This document shows, piece by piece, positions 55,534-62,233 of a DNA stretch of 64,000 nucleotides. Each line of letters opens with the position of its first letter. Position 1 is the first letter of the stretch. Source of the DNA: Aquamicrobium defluvii (GTDB taxonomy: Bacteria; Pseudomonadota; Alphaproteobacteria; Rhizobiales; Rhizobiaceae); assembly GCF_004363725.1 (NCBI RefSeq), contig NZ_SNZF01000008.1, positions 85,176-149,175 on the forward strand. Reading direction: 5' to 3'. The notes beneath the pieces are model-generated. The model had not been told where the DNA came from and did no database searches. It was given only the letters and a program-made list of their open reading frames with translations. The translations under genes were made by a program, and so were the position numbers.

Positions 55534-56366
55534 AGCAGCGCCTCCATGTGCCGGCGTACGTCACCGATCGAGCCGGGCTTTGCGCGTTCCATCGCCATGT
55601 TGCACCGCACGGCTTCCACCGAAAGCGCATGGCGCTTGCCCTGCGCTTCCATGAGTTTCACGGCCTTGTGCGTCTTCGGCAGGTCGCTGCACCCGCCGAA
55701 CCGCAGCCAGTCGTCGGGCCGGGTGAGCGTGCGGCGGCTTTTCGGAATCCAGATCGTGCGGCAATGGCCCCAGTCATGGGGCGGATTGGTCAGCCACACG
55801 AACCATTTGTAGGCCGTGGCGGTCGAGCCGTTGATGACCCAGCGGCCCTTGTGCATGGGGATGCGCTCGACCGAAACGCCCATGAGCTGGGGCGGACGCG
55901 GGAAATACAGCCGCTCGAAACGCTCCTCGCCTTCCTCGAAAGAGTTGCGCACCAGCACGGCGACACCACGCCGGGAGCGCTGCAAGGCCAGCTCGACGAA
56001 CTCGGCCGCGAGGTTGAACGGCGGATTGGTGATGATCCATGATGGATCGGCCGGAGAAAACCGCCCATTCAGCAGCGGCCACCAGTCCGGATGCGTGAAA
56101 TCGGCGATCTCGCCATAGCCGTAGTCGTGAATATCGGATCCGCCAACGTGGTCGAAATAATCCGCCAGCGCTTCCGCCATGTGGCCTTCGCCGCAGGCCG
56201 GATCATAGGCGGAAACCCGGAACCGATCCGGCCACGGCCACACGGCCGGCATGACATGTTCGCAGAAGGCACGCGTGGCCCAGGGCGGCGTCGGGAAAAA
56301 GTCGAGGCTGTCGGCCGGCTCGATCCGCCGCGCCATCACAGCCGTGGAGGTGTTCGGAGCCGTCAT
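55530..56366 (-). CDS. Phage DNA adenine methyltransferase-like protein
   Basis: This 278-residue SAM-dependent methylase has a SAM-binding motif AYDPACGEGHMAEAL and a catalytic WIITNPPFNLAAEF motif (NPPF, N6-adenine class). LDFFPTPPWATRAFCEHV precedes the core, as in many phage Dam-like enzymes. The target is unknown. No cognate restriction gene is nearby, so it is a solitary methylase, perhaps for restriction evasion or replication control. Confidence 0.82.
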   Translation of the reverse strand: MTAPNTSTAVMARRIEPADSLDFFPTPPWATRAFCEHVMPAVWPWPDRFRVSAYDPACGEGHMAEALADYFDHVGGSDIHDYGYGEIADFTHPDWWPLLNGRFSPADPSWIITNPPFNLAAEFVELALQRSRRGVAVLVRNSFEEGEERFERLYFPRPPQLMGVSVERIPMHKGRWVINGSTATAYKWFVWLTNPPHDWGHCRTIWIPKSRRTLTRPDDWLRFGGCSDLPKTHKAVKLMEAQGKRHALSVEAVRCNMAMERAKPGSIGDVRRHMEALL

Positions 56367-56647
56367 GGCCCGGCTCCGGCATCATCGAGCGCAATATCGC
56401 CGGCCGGCTGTTCGGCCAGCCTTGGCCAGCTACGTGGGTTCAGCAGGAATTCGCCCAGTACGAGCTGGCATTCCCAGCAGAGCAGATAGCGGGCGTTGAC
56501 CTCCTTTTTATAGTGGTTGCGCGGAAAGTGATAGAATTCGCGCGCATCGACATCGATGTCCCGCCACCGCTCGGGCGGCGAATTTCGGTTGCAAACGTGT
56601 TCATCTTCGCAGGCATCGCAGGTGAAAACATACTGTCTCGCCATCAC
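56363..56647 (-). CDS. Small Cys-rich protein
   Basis: This 94-residue protein has cysteines in FTCDACEDEHVCNR and LLCWECQLV that form a likely zinc site. Both ends overlap neighbours by 4 bp. Function is unknown. Confidence 0.7.
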   Translation of the reverse strand: MMARQYVFTCDACEDEHVCNRNSPPERWRDIDVDAREFYHFPRNHYKKEVNARYLLCWECQLVLGEFLLNPRSWPRLAEQPAGDIALDDAGAGP

Positions 56648-56907
56648 ACGATCCCCAGCGCGGCCTTGTACAGGTCGAGAATGCTCTCTTCCTCCTGCCG
56701 TTGCGCGCTATCCATCGCGCGCAATTTGATGCACGATTTCATAGCCTTGGTGTCGAAACCTCGGCCTTTGGCTTCGCTGAAAACATCGGCGATGTCCTTG
56801 CCGAGGTCCTTGCGCTCTTCATGCAGGCGCTCGATCCGCTCGATAAAAGCGCGCAGCTCGCCGGCGGCAACCGTCTGGCTGGTGTCGGGAATGTCGTTAG
56901 TGGACAT
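56644..56907 (-). CDS. GapR-family DNA-binding protein (DUF2312)
   Basis: This 87-residue protein closely fits the GapR/DUF2312 family. Family blocks are AAGELRAFIERIERLHEERKD, AKGRGFDTKAMKSCIKLRAMD and EEESILDLYKAALGI. In Caulobacter, GapR is an essential nucleoid protein that encircles overtwisted DNA and stimulates gyrase and topoisomerase IV. A phage copy in the replication operon may manage supercoiling ahead of phage forks. Confidence 0.9.
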   Translation of the reverse strand: MSTNDIPDTSQTVAAGELRAFIERIERLHEERKDLGKDIADVFSEAKGRGFDTKAMKSCIKLRAMDSAQRQEEESILDLYKAALGIV

Positions 56908-57094
56908 GGGGCTTGCCCTCCCCCATCACCTGCACCGCCGCCTGCAGCTCACCTGAAATCTCCACGGCGCTGTCGAGATCTGCCGGACAGGCAAGAGCGA
57001 ACAATTCGCCCTCGCGCAAAAGCTGGATCTGAACCCCGCCGCAGCACTCGCAGTTGGCGACACGGATTTCGTCCGCGTAGGTCACCTTGCTCAT
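56897..57094 (-). CDS. Small Cys-rich protein
   Basis: This 65-residue protein starts MSKVTYADEIRVANCECCGG, with a CxCC cluster and a later Cys (LACPADLDS) that may bind metal. It overlaps the following GapR-like gene by 11 bp and the preceding regulator by 4 bp. Function is unknown. Confidence 0.65.
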   Translation of the reverse strand: MSKVTYADEIRVANCECCGGVQIQLLREGELFALACPADLDSAVEISGELQAAVQVMGEGKPHVH

Positions 57095-57609
57095 GAAAAC
57101 ACCTCTTCGAGCTGCCGGCACACGCGCCGGATTTCCGGATCGTCGTCGTCTTCGAGATCCTTGATGGCGTTGGAGACGGCCTGTTTCGTCACGCCGGCGG
57201 CGCGGGCCACTTCGGTAACGCGGAACCCGAGCATGCCGTTGGCGATCCAGTAGGCCAGCCGGCGCACCCGCGCCGCCGCCAGCCAGTCCTTGTCCGCCGT
57301 GGCCTTGCGCGAGGGGTCCGCCGCAAGCGCCGCGCGGGCATTGGCCTGAAGGTGGAGAGCGGCAATCACCATGGCCGCCTTGTAGGCGGAGTGGATCGCC
57401 AGCTCGCGCACCTCGCCGTCATAGGCAAGATGGAAGCGGGAGAGCGCCGCGTTCAGCTTCGCCAGCGTGTCGGGCCGCATTGTCCCGCGCTCGAGACCGT
57501 CATAGTAGGTCTGGCGGCCGATGCCGGCCTGCGCGCAAAGGCTAGTCACCGGGATCTTCATCACGGCCCGCCTGTTGTCGATCGTCGTCATGTCCGGCGT
57601 CTCGCTCAT
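57091..57609 (-). CDS. Helix-turn-helix regulator
   Basis: This 172-residue protein has an N-terminal helix-turn-helix (SLCAQAGIGRQTYYDGLER) and a C-terminal helix-turn-helix (VTEVARAAGVTKQAVSNAIK), with a helical middle. Two DNA-binding motifs suggest a bridging regulator or replication-initiation helper of the early operon. The start may be 57609 or 57621. Confidence 0.75.
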   Translation of the reverse strand: MSETPDMTTIDNRRAVMKIPVTSLCAQAGIGRQTYYDGLERGTMRPDTLAKLNAALSRFHLAYDGEVRELAIHSAYKAAMVIAALHLQANARAALAADPSRKATADKDWLAAARVRRLAYWIANGMLGFRVTEVARAAGVTKQAVSNAIKDLEDDDDPEIRRVCRQLEEVFS

Positions 57610-57913
57610 CAAGGTCCCCATGCCTGAAAGCCCCGGCGTGGTGCGCGACGCGGAACAGAACCGCCACCGAGGCCGAAAGAATGCGCGCCAGGCCGGGCGT
57701 GGTCAGCGCCCGCCGGTCGCCGGAAAGGCAGGCCCGCGACAGCGCGGCCGCCTCCCCTATGCTGAAAGAGAATTCGGAAACCGCCTGCTCTTCACCGCCC
57801 GCCTTGAGGGCAACGCAGATGGTTTCGAGGTCGTCGAGCACGCCGGCCACGCGCCGCGCCCCCTCGCCTCCGGCAAGGTCGGGCACTTCGACGTGGACGG
57901 TGAGCCGGTTCAT
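57542..57913 (-). CDS. Hypothetical early protein
   Basis: This 123-residue protein has a well-formed N-terminal part (MNRLTVHVEVPDLAGGEGAR, IGEAAALSRACLSGDRRAL) and a C-terminal Asp/Gly/Arg tail that overlaps the next gene by 68 bp in another frame. I recognise no family. The overlap with the following start suggests translational coupling. Confidence 0.6.
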   Translation of the reverse strand: MNRLTVHVEVPDLAGGEGARRVAGVLDDLETICVALKAGGEEQAVSEFSFSIGEAAALSRACLSGDRRALTTPGLARILSASVAVLFRVAHHAGAFRHGDLDERDAGHDDDRQQAGRDEDPGD

Positions 57914-58095
57914 TACCGTGATACCGCCAGCAGAGCGGCCGGGCTGGCGCTCGAGGAAAGCCGCTCATGCTCGGCCGCAAGATGCCGGCGCACCGTCGGC
58001 GGTCCCATATCCTCGAGACTCTGCAGATCCACCTTCGTGCGGATCAGCTCTTCCGCGCGCCGGCGCAAATATCCTGGCACCCATGGTTCAGCCAT
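57913..58095 (-). CDS. Small hypothetical early protein
   Basis: This 60-residue protein, MAEPWVPGYLRRRAEELIRT at the start, is helical and basic. It overlaps the Cro-like gene by 8 bp and touches the following gene by 1 bp. Function is unknown. Confidence 0.6.
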   Translation of the reverse strand: MAEPWVPGYLRRRAEELIRTKVDLQSLEDMGPPTVRRHLAAEHERLSSSASPAALLAVSR

Positions 58096-58291
58096 CGGCC
58101 TGTTCCTTTTCTGCGATGAGTTCGTCGAGCGCTTTGGAAAGACGCATCAGCGTGCGGACGGTCGGCCCCTGTTTCGAGGGCTTCTTCAGGCGGGAATAGT
58201 CCTGCTCACGCATACCCGCGCGGTGGGCGAGAACCTTCTGCGAGACGCCAATCCCGCGTCGGGCCGCTTCGATTTCCTTGAACTGCCGCAC
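58088..58291 (-). CDS. Cro-like XRE-family repressor
   Basis: This 67-residue protein contains a helix-turn-helix (VSQKVLAHRAGMREQDYSRLKK) followed by VRTLMRLSKALDELIAEKEQ. A GTG start has AGGGTG upstream. It is the first gene of the leftward early operon and is divergent from the repressor gene, the classical cro position. It likely binds the shared operator at 58325-58344. Confidence 0.8.
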   Translation of the reverse strand: MRQFKEIEAARRGIGVSQKVLAHRAGMREQDYSRLKKPSKQGPTVRTLMRLSKALDELIAEKEQADG

Positions 58292-58324
58292 TGCGAATCA
58301 CCCTGTTGTCGATTCGCTCATTGT

Positions 58325-58351
58325 GATAAGCAAGTTTGCTTATCTTGCAAG
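58325..58351. promoter_or_regulatory. Operator between cro-like and repressor genes
   Basis: GATAAGCAAGTTTGCTTATC (58325-58344) is a perfect 20-bp palindrome midway between the divergent genes. The sequence TTTGCTTATCTTG-x-AAG beginning at 58335 recurs with one mismatch at 59267, upstream of the excisionase-like gene. Both are probable binding sites for the phage repressor and Cro. Confidence 0.75.
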
Positions 58352-58399
58352 TGTGGTTCAGTAAGCGTGTTAGCGAGTACACAAACTATCGTGCGCCTC

Positions 58400-59014
58400 A
58401 TGATCGAGAAGCACGACAGCAAAGAATGGCTGCGGGCCGTGGCCCAACATATGAACCAGTCCCTTTCGGAACTGGCGCTCAACTCCGGCTTGGCTGCATC
58501 GACGCTCACCCGCTTCATGAACGACCGATCCGGCAAGCTGACGGTCACGGACCGAACGCTGGATGCCGTCGCGCGCTACACGGGCGTTCCCAAGAACGTG
58601 CTTCCGGGCCAGAGAAGCCTGCCCGGCTTCGGGGAGAGTGAAGTGGTGCCCTTTGAAGCGGGCAACCTCGAAGCGCCTCCGGAATGGGTGAAGACAGCCG
58701 TTGCCGCGCACAAGGGCAACCGCAACGGCGTCGATGCCTGGGTGATGAAGGGCTGGGCGCTTGACCTTCTTGGTATCCTGCCCGGCGACATCATTATGAT
58801 TGACCAGAACCGCCGCCCGAAGGCCGGGGATATTGTTTGCGCGCAGCTGCGGGATCTCGCCACCGGCCGCGCCGAGACCGTCATGCGGCGGTATGAACCA
58901 CCCTTCCTGTTAAGCCACTCTGCCAAGACCGGACCGAGCCGCCCCGAGCAGGTTGATGACGACCGCGTTATCATCATCGGCGTCGAGGTCGGCGTTATTC
59001 GTCCCCGCAATTGA
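58400..59014 (+). CDS. CI-like prophage repressor, S24-type C-terminal domain without catalytic dyad
   Basis: This 204-residue protein has an N-terminal helix-turn-helix (LSELALNSGLAASTLTRFMN) and a LexA/CI-type C-terminal domain (AWVMKGWALDLLGILPGDII, PKAGDIVCAQL). Where active members have G-x-S-M, this one has GWAL, so the nucleophilic Ser is Ala. Where they have a catalytic Lys (TVKR), it has TVMR. Self-cleavage therefore looks impossible. The ATG lacks a ribosome binding site; a GTG at 58391 is an alternative. It maintains lysogeny by binding the operators at 58325 and 59222-59284. Confidence 0.85.
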   Translation: MIEKHDSKEWLRAVAQHMNQSLSELALNSGLAASTLTRFMNDRSGKLTVTDRTLDAVARYTGVPKNVLPGQRSLPGFGESEVVPFEAGNLEAPPEWVKTAVAAHKGNRNGVDAWVMKGWALDLLGILPGDIIMIDQNRRPKAGDIVCAQLRDLATGRAETVMRRYEPPFLLSHSAKTGPSRPEQVDDDRVIIIGVEVGVIRPRN

Positions 59015-59197
59015 CAAACCGGACAACGTAAGTCGCACGATCAGGCCGCCATCGCGGTTGACAAACCGTGCCCGGTTTCCGCCTCCACGCATTTGACAAT
59101 CCGTACACGCTGCGCACCGTCGCGCGGTGGACAAACCGTGCCCGGTTTTGAACGCCGGGCATTTGACAAATCGGACATCCGTAGAAGCGAATTTGAT
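59011..59197. repeat. TTGACAAACCG direct-repeat array, 35-bp period
   Basis: Five copies of TTGACAAACCG (up to one or two changes) start at 59011, 59058, 59093, 59128 and 59163. The last four are spaced exactly 35 bp apart; the first gap is 47 bp. Copies at 59058 and 59128 share the longer block ACAAACCGTGCCCGGTTT. The array fills the gap between the repressor stop and the excisionase promoter. It could be an iteron-type origin, a partition-like site or a regulator-binding array. Confidence 0.85.
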
Positions 59198-59221
59198 CCG
59201 GCATCGGATATGCGTGATTTG

Positions 59222-59284
59222 CGCTTATAAGCGTTTTTGCGCGCGCCTACTTGCGCAATATGCAAATTTGCTTATCTTGTAAGC
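59222..59284 (+). promoter_or_regulatory. Operator/promoter region of excisionase-like gene
   Basis: CGCTTATAAGCG (59222-59233) is a perfect palindrome. GCAAATTTGC and GCTTA-N5-TAAGC (59270-59284) follow. TTTGCTTATCTTG is shared with the cro-repressor operator. TTGCGC at 59251 and TATCTT at 59273 form a possible promoter with 16-bp spacing, overlapped by these sites, so repressor binding would block it. Confidence 0.65.
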
Positions 59285-59305
59285 GAATCTTTGAAGGGGT
59301 TCGCG

Positions 59306-59605
59306 ATGCTCACCAACGAAACAGCCTGCCTTGAAGAAGTCGCTGCTGCGATCGGGAAGCGCCCGTCATGGCTCAAGCGGCATTGGCGTCGGTTTCATGA
59401 GCAGACCGGGTTCCCGCGCAAGATTCCGGCGGGCGATGTGTGGCCCCGCCGTGCGGTGGAAGCGTGGCTGCGTACGGGCGGGCAGTTCGCTGTCCAGCCG
59501 ATGGCCGACAACCAGAACGACGGCGCGGCCGACATGGTGTCGGCCGCCGCTGCCTCCCTTCTCGCACGATATGGAGCAAAGCCACGATATGGAGCAAAGC
59601 AATGA
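59306..59605 (+). CDS. Excisionase-like DNA-binding protein
   Basis: This 99-residue protein has residues 1-60 forming a MerR/AlpA-like winged helix (LEEVAAAIGKRPSWLKRHWR, FPRKIPAGDVWPRRAVEAWL), typical of phage excisionases. AAGGGG lies 8-13 nt before the ATG. It opens the rightward operon that leads toward integrase and is under the shared operator. The C-terminal end carries a duplicated RYGAK from an 18-bp tandem repeat. Confidence 0.78.
   Translation: MLTNETACLEEVAAAIGKRPSWLKRHWRRFHEQTGFPRKIPAGDVWPRRAVEAWLRTGGQFAVQPMADNQNDGAADMVSAAAASLLARYGAKPRYGAKQ
59565..59600 (+). repeat. 18-bp tandem duplication containing a ribosome binding site
   Basis: CACGATATGGAGCAAAGC occurs twice in direct succession (59565-59582, 59583-59600). 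The second copy's GGAG serves the gene starting at 59602. The duplication is in frame for the excisionase-like gene and adds six residues to its tail. Confidence 0.9.
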
Positions 59606-59904
59606 CAGCCATGTCATTCGTTTCCGAACGCGAGCCGGCCGGACAGGTGGACCCGCGCCAGCTGACAAGCGGCCAGCTCAAGGCGCTGGAGATCTGCGCC
59701 ACCTACCGCCTCACCCGCGTCAAGCACGGCTGGCGCGCGCCCGGTTCGCCGCTCATCACCTTACCGACAGCCCAGCGCCTCGGCGCGCTGCGCCTGGTCA
59801 TTCGCCGCGACTACAACGGCAAGCCCCGCCTCGAGGTCACCGGCGCCGGCCGCAACACGCTGGCCGTCGCCGACCAGCGCAGGCAGCGGAGGGCAGTGCA
59901 TTGA
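59602..59904 (+). CDS. Small hypothetical phage protein
   Basis: This 100-residue protein starts with an ATG overlapping the previous stop (ATGA) and has GGAG 8 nt upstream. The body (LTSGQLKALEICATYRLTRV, LPTAQRLGALRLVIRRDYNGKPRLEVTGAGRNTLA) looks like a small winged-helix domain, common in rhizobial prophages. Function is unknown. Confidence 0.65.
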   Translation: MTAMSFVSEREPAGQVDPRQLTSGQLKALEICATYRLTRVKHGWRAPGSPLITLPTAQRLGALRLVIRRDYNGKPRLEVTGAGRNTLAVADQRRQRRAVH

Positions 59905-60173
59905 CCCCGAAGATGCTGCAGGCACTGAGCGAAGCAGCGCAGAACAATCTCTCCGGCGGCTTGCATCGCTCGAATGCTGGCTGGGCGTCGAAAAGATCTA
60001 TCGCCCACTGGCACAATTTCCGCACGGTCGAGGCTCTGGTCGCTCGCGGCTATCTGGAGATCTGGGGCGGCGGCTGCGGCGTCAAGCCATATGCCTGCAT
60101 CACCACAGCCGGCACCCTTGCATTGAAGGATCTGGGCTACGGGTCGGACGGTCAAAAGGATTGCGCAGCATGA
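59901..60173 (+). CDS. Small hypothetical phage protein
   Basis: This 90-residue protein starts with TTG overlapping the previous stop (TTGA), with GGAGGG upstream. It contains SNAGWASKRSIAHWHNFRTVEAL and ITTAGTLALKDLGY, a pattern like small winged-helix proteins. Function is unknown. Confidence 0.65.
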   Translation: MTPKMLQALSEAAQNNLSGGLHRSNAGWASKRSIAHWHNFRTVEALVARGYLEIWGGGCGVKPYACITTAGTLALKDLGYGSDGQKDCAA

Positions 60174-60517
60174 AGAAGCCCGAAACCACGGAACGCCTGC
60201 TGTATCTGATCGGCTTTGTGCAGGGTGCGCTTGATCATGCCGAGGCCGAATGCGGCCCGCAGCCGCAGTTCGGTGCAGGCTTCGAGGCGCGCAACGCATG
60301 GTGGCACAAGCGCGAGGAAGCATTCGAGCACGCTCGGAACCGCATCATCGAGGAAGGCGGATCGTTCATGTACAGCCCTCCTGATGGCCACGCCATCCGG
60401 CTCGCCGGCATCCGCTCGAGTTCAACGGGCGGCTGGGCTGGTGCATTCAACAACTGGATCAGGGCGGCAGAGAAGCGTGTCGCGGAACAGACAGCGGCAA
60501 GCCATGAGCGCGCTTGA
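60170..60517 (+). CDS. Small hypothetical phage protein
   Basis: This 115-residue protein starts at an ATG overlapping the previous stop, with AAGGA upstream. It is Glu/Arg/Ala-rich (GFVQGALDHAEAECG, NAWWHKREEAFEHARNRIIEE) and soluble. Function is unknown. It belongs to the rightward operon before integrase. Confidence 0.65.
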   Translation: MKKPETTERLLYLIGFVQGALDHAEAECGPQPQFGAGFEARNAWWHKREEAFEHARNRIIEEGGSFMYSPPDGHAIRLAGIRSSSTGGWAGAFNNWIRAAEKRVAEQTAASHERA

Positions 60518-60641
60518 TCTGATCCTGATTGGCGCAGCTGGAGCGGCCGTTTTTCTTATCTCCCTGTCTCTCTGCGCCGTGTGGCTGGCGCTGCCGCGCC
60601 CCCGCAACTTCGGCCATTTCGGCCTGCGCCGCGATCGTTAA
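60504..60641 (+). CDS. 45-residue single-pass membrane peptide
   Basis: This short frame encodes MSALDLILIGAAGAAVFLISL followed by a charged end (RPRNFGHFGLRRDR), a clear single membrane helix. It overlaps the previous gene by 14 bp, and GCGGCAAGCC precedes the ATG, a weak ribosome binding site. It could be a small exclusion or regulatory peptide. Confidence 0.5.
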   Translation: MSALDLILIGAAGAAVFLISLSLCAVWLALPRPRNFGHFGLRRDR

Positions 60642-60691
60642 CAGCATTCCGGCCGCCTGTTTCCCCCAAACATGCCCAGGGCGGCCGGCCA

Positions 60692-60730
60692 GCCGGCGGG
60701 ATGGCTTCCCCTCTCCGCCATCCCGCCGGC
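60692..60730 (+). terminator. Hairpin upstream of integrase gene
   Basis: A 13-bp perfect inverted repeat (GCCGGCGGGATGG / CCATCCCGCCGGC) with a 13-nt loop is followed by GATCTTTTGAC. It separates the small-gene operon from the integrase gene and probably terminates or attenuates read-through. Confidence 0.6.
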
Positions 60731-60799
60731 GATCTTTTGACAAAACCGGCAGTTCGATTCACCTTGTCGGCCTGCCGGCCAGCGTAACCGGAGTAAGCC

Positions 60800-62233
60800 A
60801 TGCCCAAAGTCTCACCGCATCCGCATGTTTCATGGCGCGACGGCCGCCCGCGCTTCCAACCCGGCACGGAGCTGCGGGCGCAGGGCATGAAGGGCACGGA
60901 CCTGCGCTGGCCGCAAACGCCACCGGACGGCTGGAACATCACGAAGCTGGAGCCGGGCGACCGCAATGAAGGCCGCTGGTATTCGAAGGGCGAAGCCGTC
61001 GACTGGTCGGCCGCCTTCGTGAAAAAGCTGGCCGCCCGCAAGCGCCCGCCGCGTGCGACGCCTGCAAAGCCCGTGGTCGCGCGTCCGGCCGGCAAAGCGC
61101 CTTCCCTCTACACGCTGGAACGCCTGTTCGATGAATGGTTCCGCTCCACCAAGTTTCAGGTGCCGGCGGATCCGCTGGAGCGTCGCCGCCTGCGCGCCGC
61201 CCGCGTCGTCTATGCCGACAACACCATTGCCGACTATCGCGCAAAGGCTGCGGTGCTGGAAGCGTTCGACCCCAGCCTGTGGGCGTCGCCGGTCGATGCG
61301 CTGTCGCAGCCTGTGCTGTTCGGCGTCTATGAAGAGCTGCTGGCCACGCGCGGGCTGGCCACGGCACGGGGCGTCATCGCCACGCTTTCGGTGGCGCTGT
61401 CATGGGGCAAGCGGCGTGGCCGCTTCACCTTCCGGGAGAACATGGGGATCAACCCGGCCGCGGATCTCGGCATGTCCACGCCGCCGCCGCGCGTCCGCTT
61501 CGCCACCCGCCCGGAGATCGAGGCGCTGATCGCCGTCGCCGATCGCATCGGCGAACCGGAGATCGGCGATTCCATCATGCTCGGCCTGTGGACCGGCCAG
61601 CGCCAGGCCGACCGGCTCGAGCTCGAGGACAACGGCCTGATGCGCGGCCGCCGCATATTCAGGCAGGCGAAGACCGGCGCGATCGTCGCCGTGCTCGAGG
61701 CGCCCGAGCTGGAGCGCCGGCTTGCCGCCTCGGCCGAGCGCCGGCGGCCCGCCAAGGCCGAAGCCCTGATGGCCGCCAGCCCGCAGGAGCGTCAGATCAT
61801 CGAGCGGCGCTTCCGCCGCGTCATCCTCAACGAGCTGGTCGACAGGCGCGCCGGCATGGGCAACAGGCAGTCATGGAGCCCGTTTGAGCGCGGCTATTAC
61901 AGCCACCGCTTTGCGCGCCTGCGCTCCTATGCCGTTGCCGGCATATTGGACGTGGCGGCCACGGCCGGGGCCGGCCGCGCCGTCTGGATCGTGAAGCCCT
62001 GCCCTTCCCTCGAGGACTTCAACGACGCCGATCTGCGCGACACGGCCGTGACGTGGATGGCGCTCGCCGGTGCGACGATACCGGAAATCATTTCCGTGAC
62101 CGGCCACACGGCCGCCAGCGCCAACACCATCCTCAAGCACTATCTGGCCCAGCATCCGGAAATGGCGGATGCCGCGATCGGCAAGATGATGGCATGGTTC
62201 GACGCCGGCGGCGAAACGGAGATCGGCCTCTAG
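60800..62233 (+). CDS. int: Tyrosine-type site-specific integrase
   Basis: This 477-residue phage integrase has an N-terminal arm/core-binding region (about 1-235) and a C-terminal catalytic domain. Catalytic residues visible are Arg in LWTGQRQADRL, the second Arg in DLRDTAVTWMALAGATIPEI (the usual preceding His is Ala), His in SVTGHTAASANTI, and the Tyr nucleophile in LKHYLAQHP. It lies about 650 bp from attR and reads toward it. The target is tRNA-Lys(UUU). Confidence 0.92.
   Translation: MPKVSPHPHVSWRDGRPRFQPGTELRAQGMKGTDLRWPQTPPDGWNITKLEPGDRNEGRWYSKGEAVDWSAAFVKKLAARKRPPRATPAKPVVARPAGKAPSLYTLERLFDEWFRSTKFQVPADPLERRRLRAARVVYADNTIADYRAKAAVLEAFDPSLWASPVDALSQPVLFGVYEELLATRGLATARGVIATLSVALSWGKRRGRFTFRENMGINPAADLGMSTPPPRVRFATRPEIEALIAVADRIGEPEIGDSIMLGLWTGQRQADRLELEDNGLMRGRRIFRQAKTGAIVAVLEAPELERRLAASAERRRPAKAEALMAASPQERQIIERRFRRVILNELVDRRAGMGNRQSWSPFERGYYSHRFARLRSYAVAGILDVAATAGAGRAVWIVKPCPSLEDFNDADLRDTAVTWMALAGATIPEIISVTGHTAASANTILKHYLAQHPEMADAAIGKMMAWFDAGGETEIGL

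Noticed and set aside
59011..59197. The 35-bp periodic repeat considered as a CRISPR array
   Set aside because: The repeat is only 11 bp with 24-bp spacers, two spacers are partly similar, and no cas genes are present.
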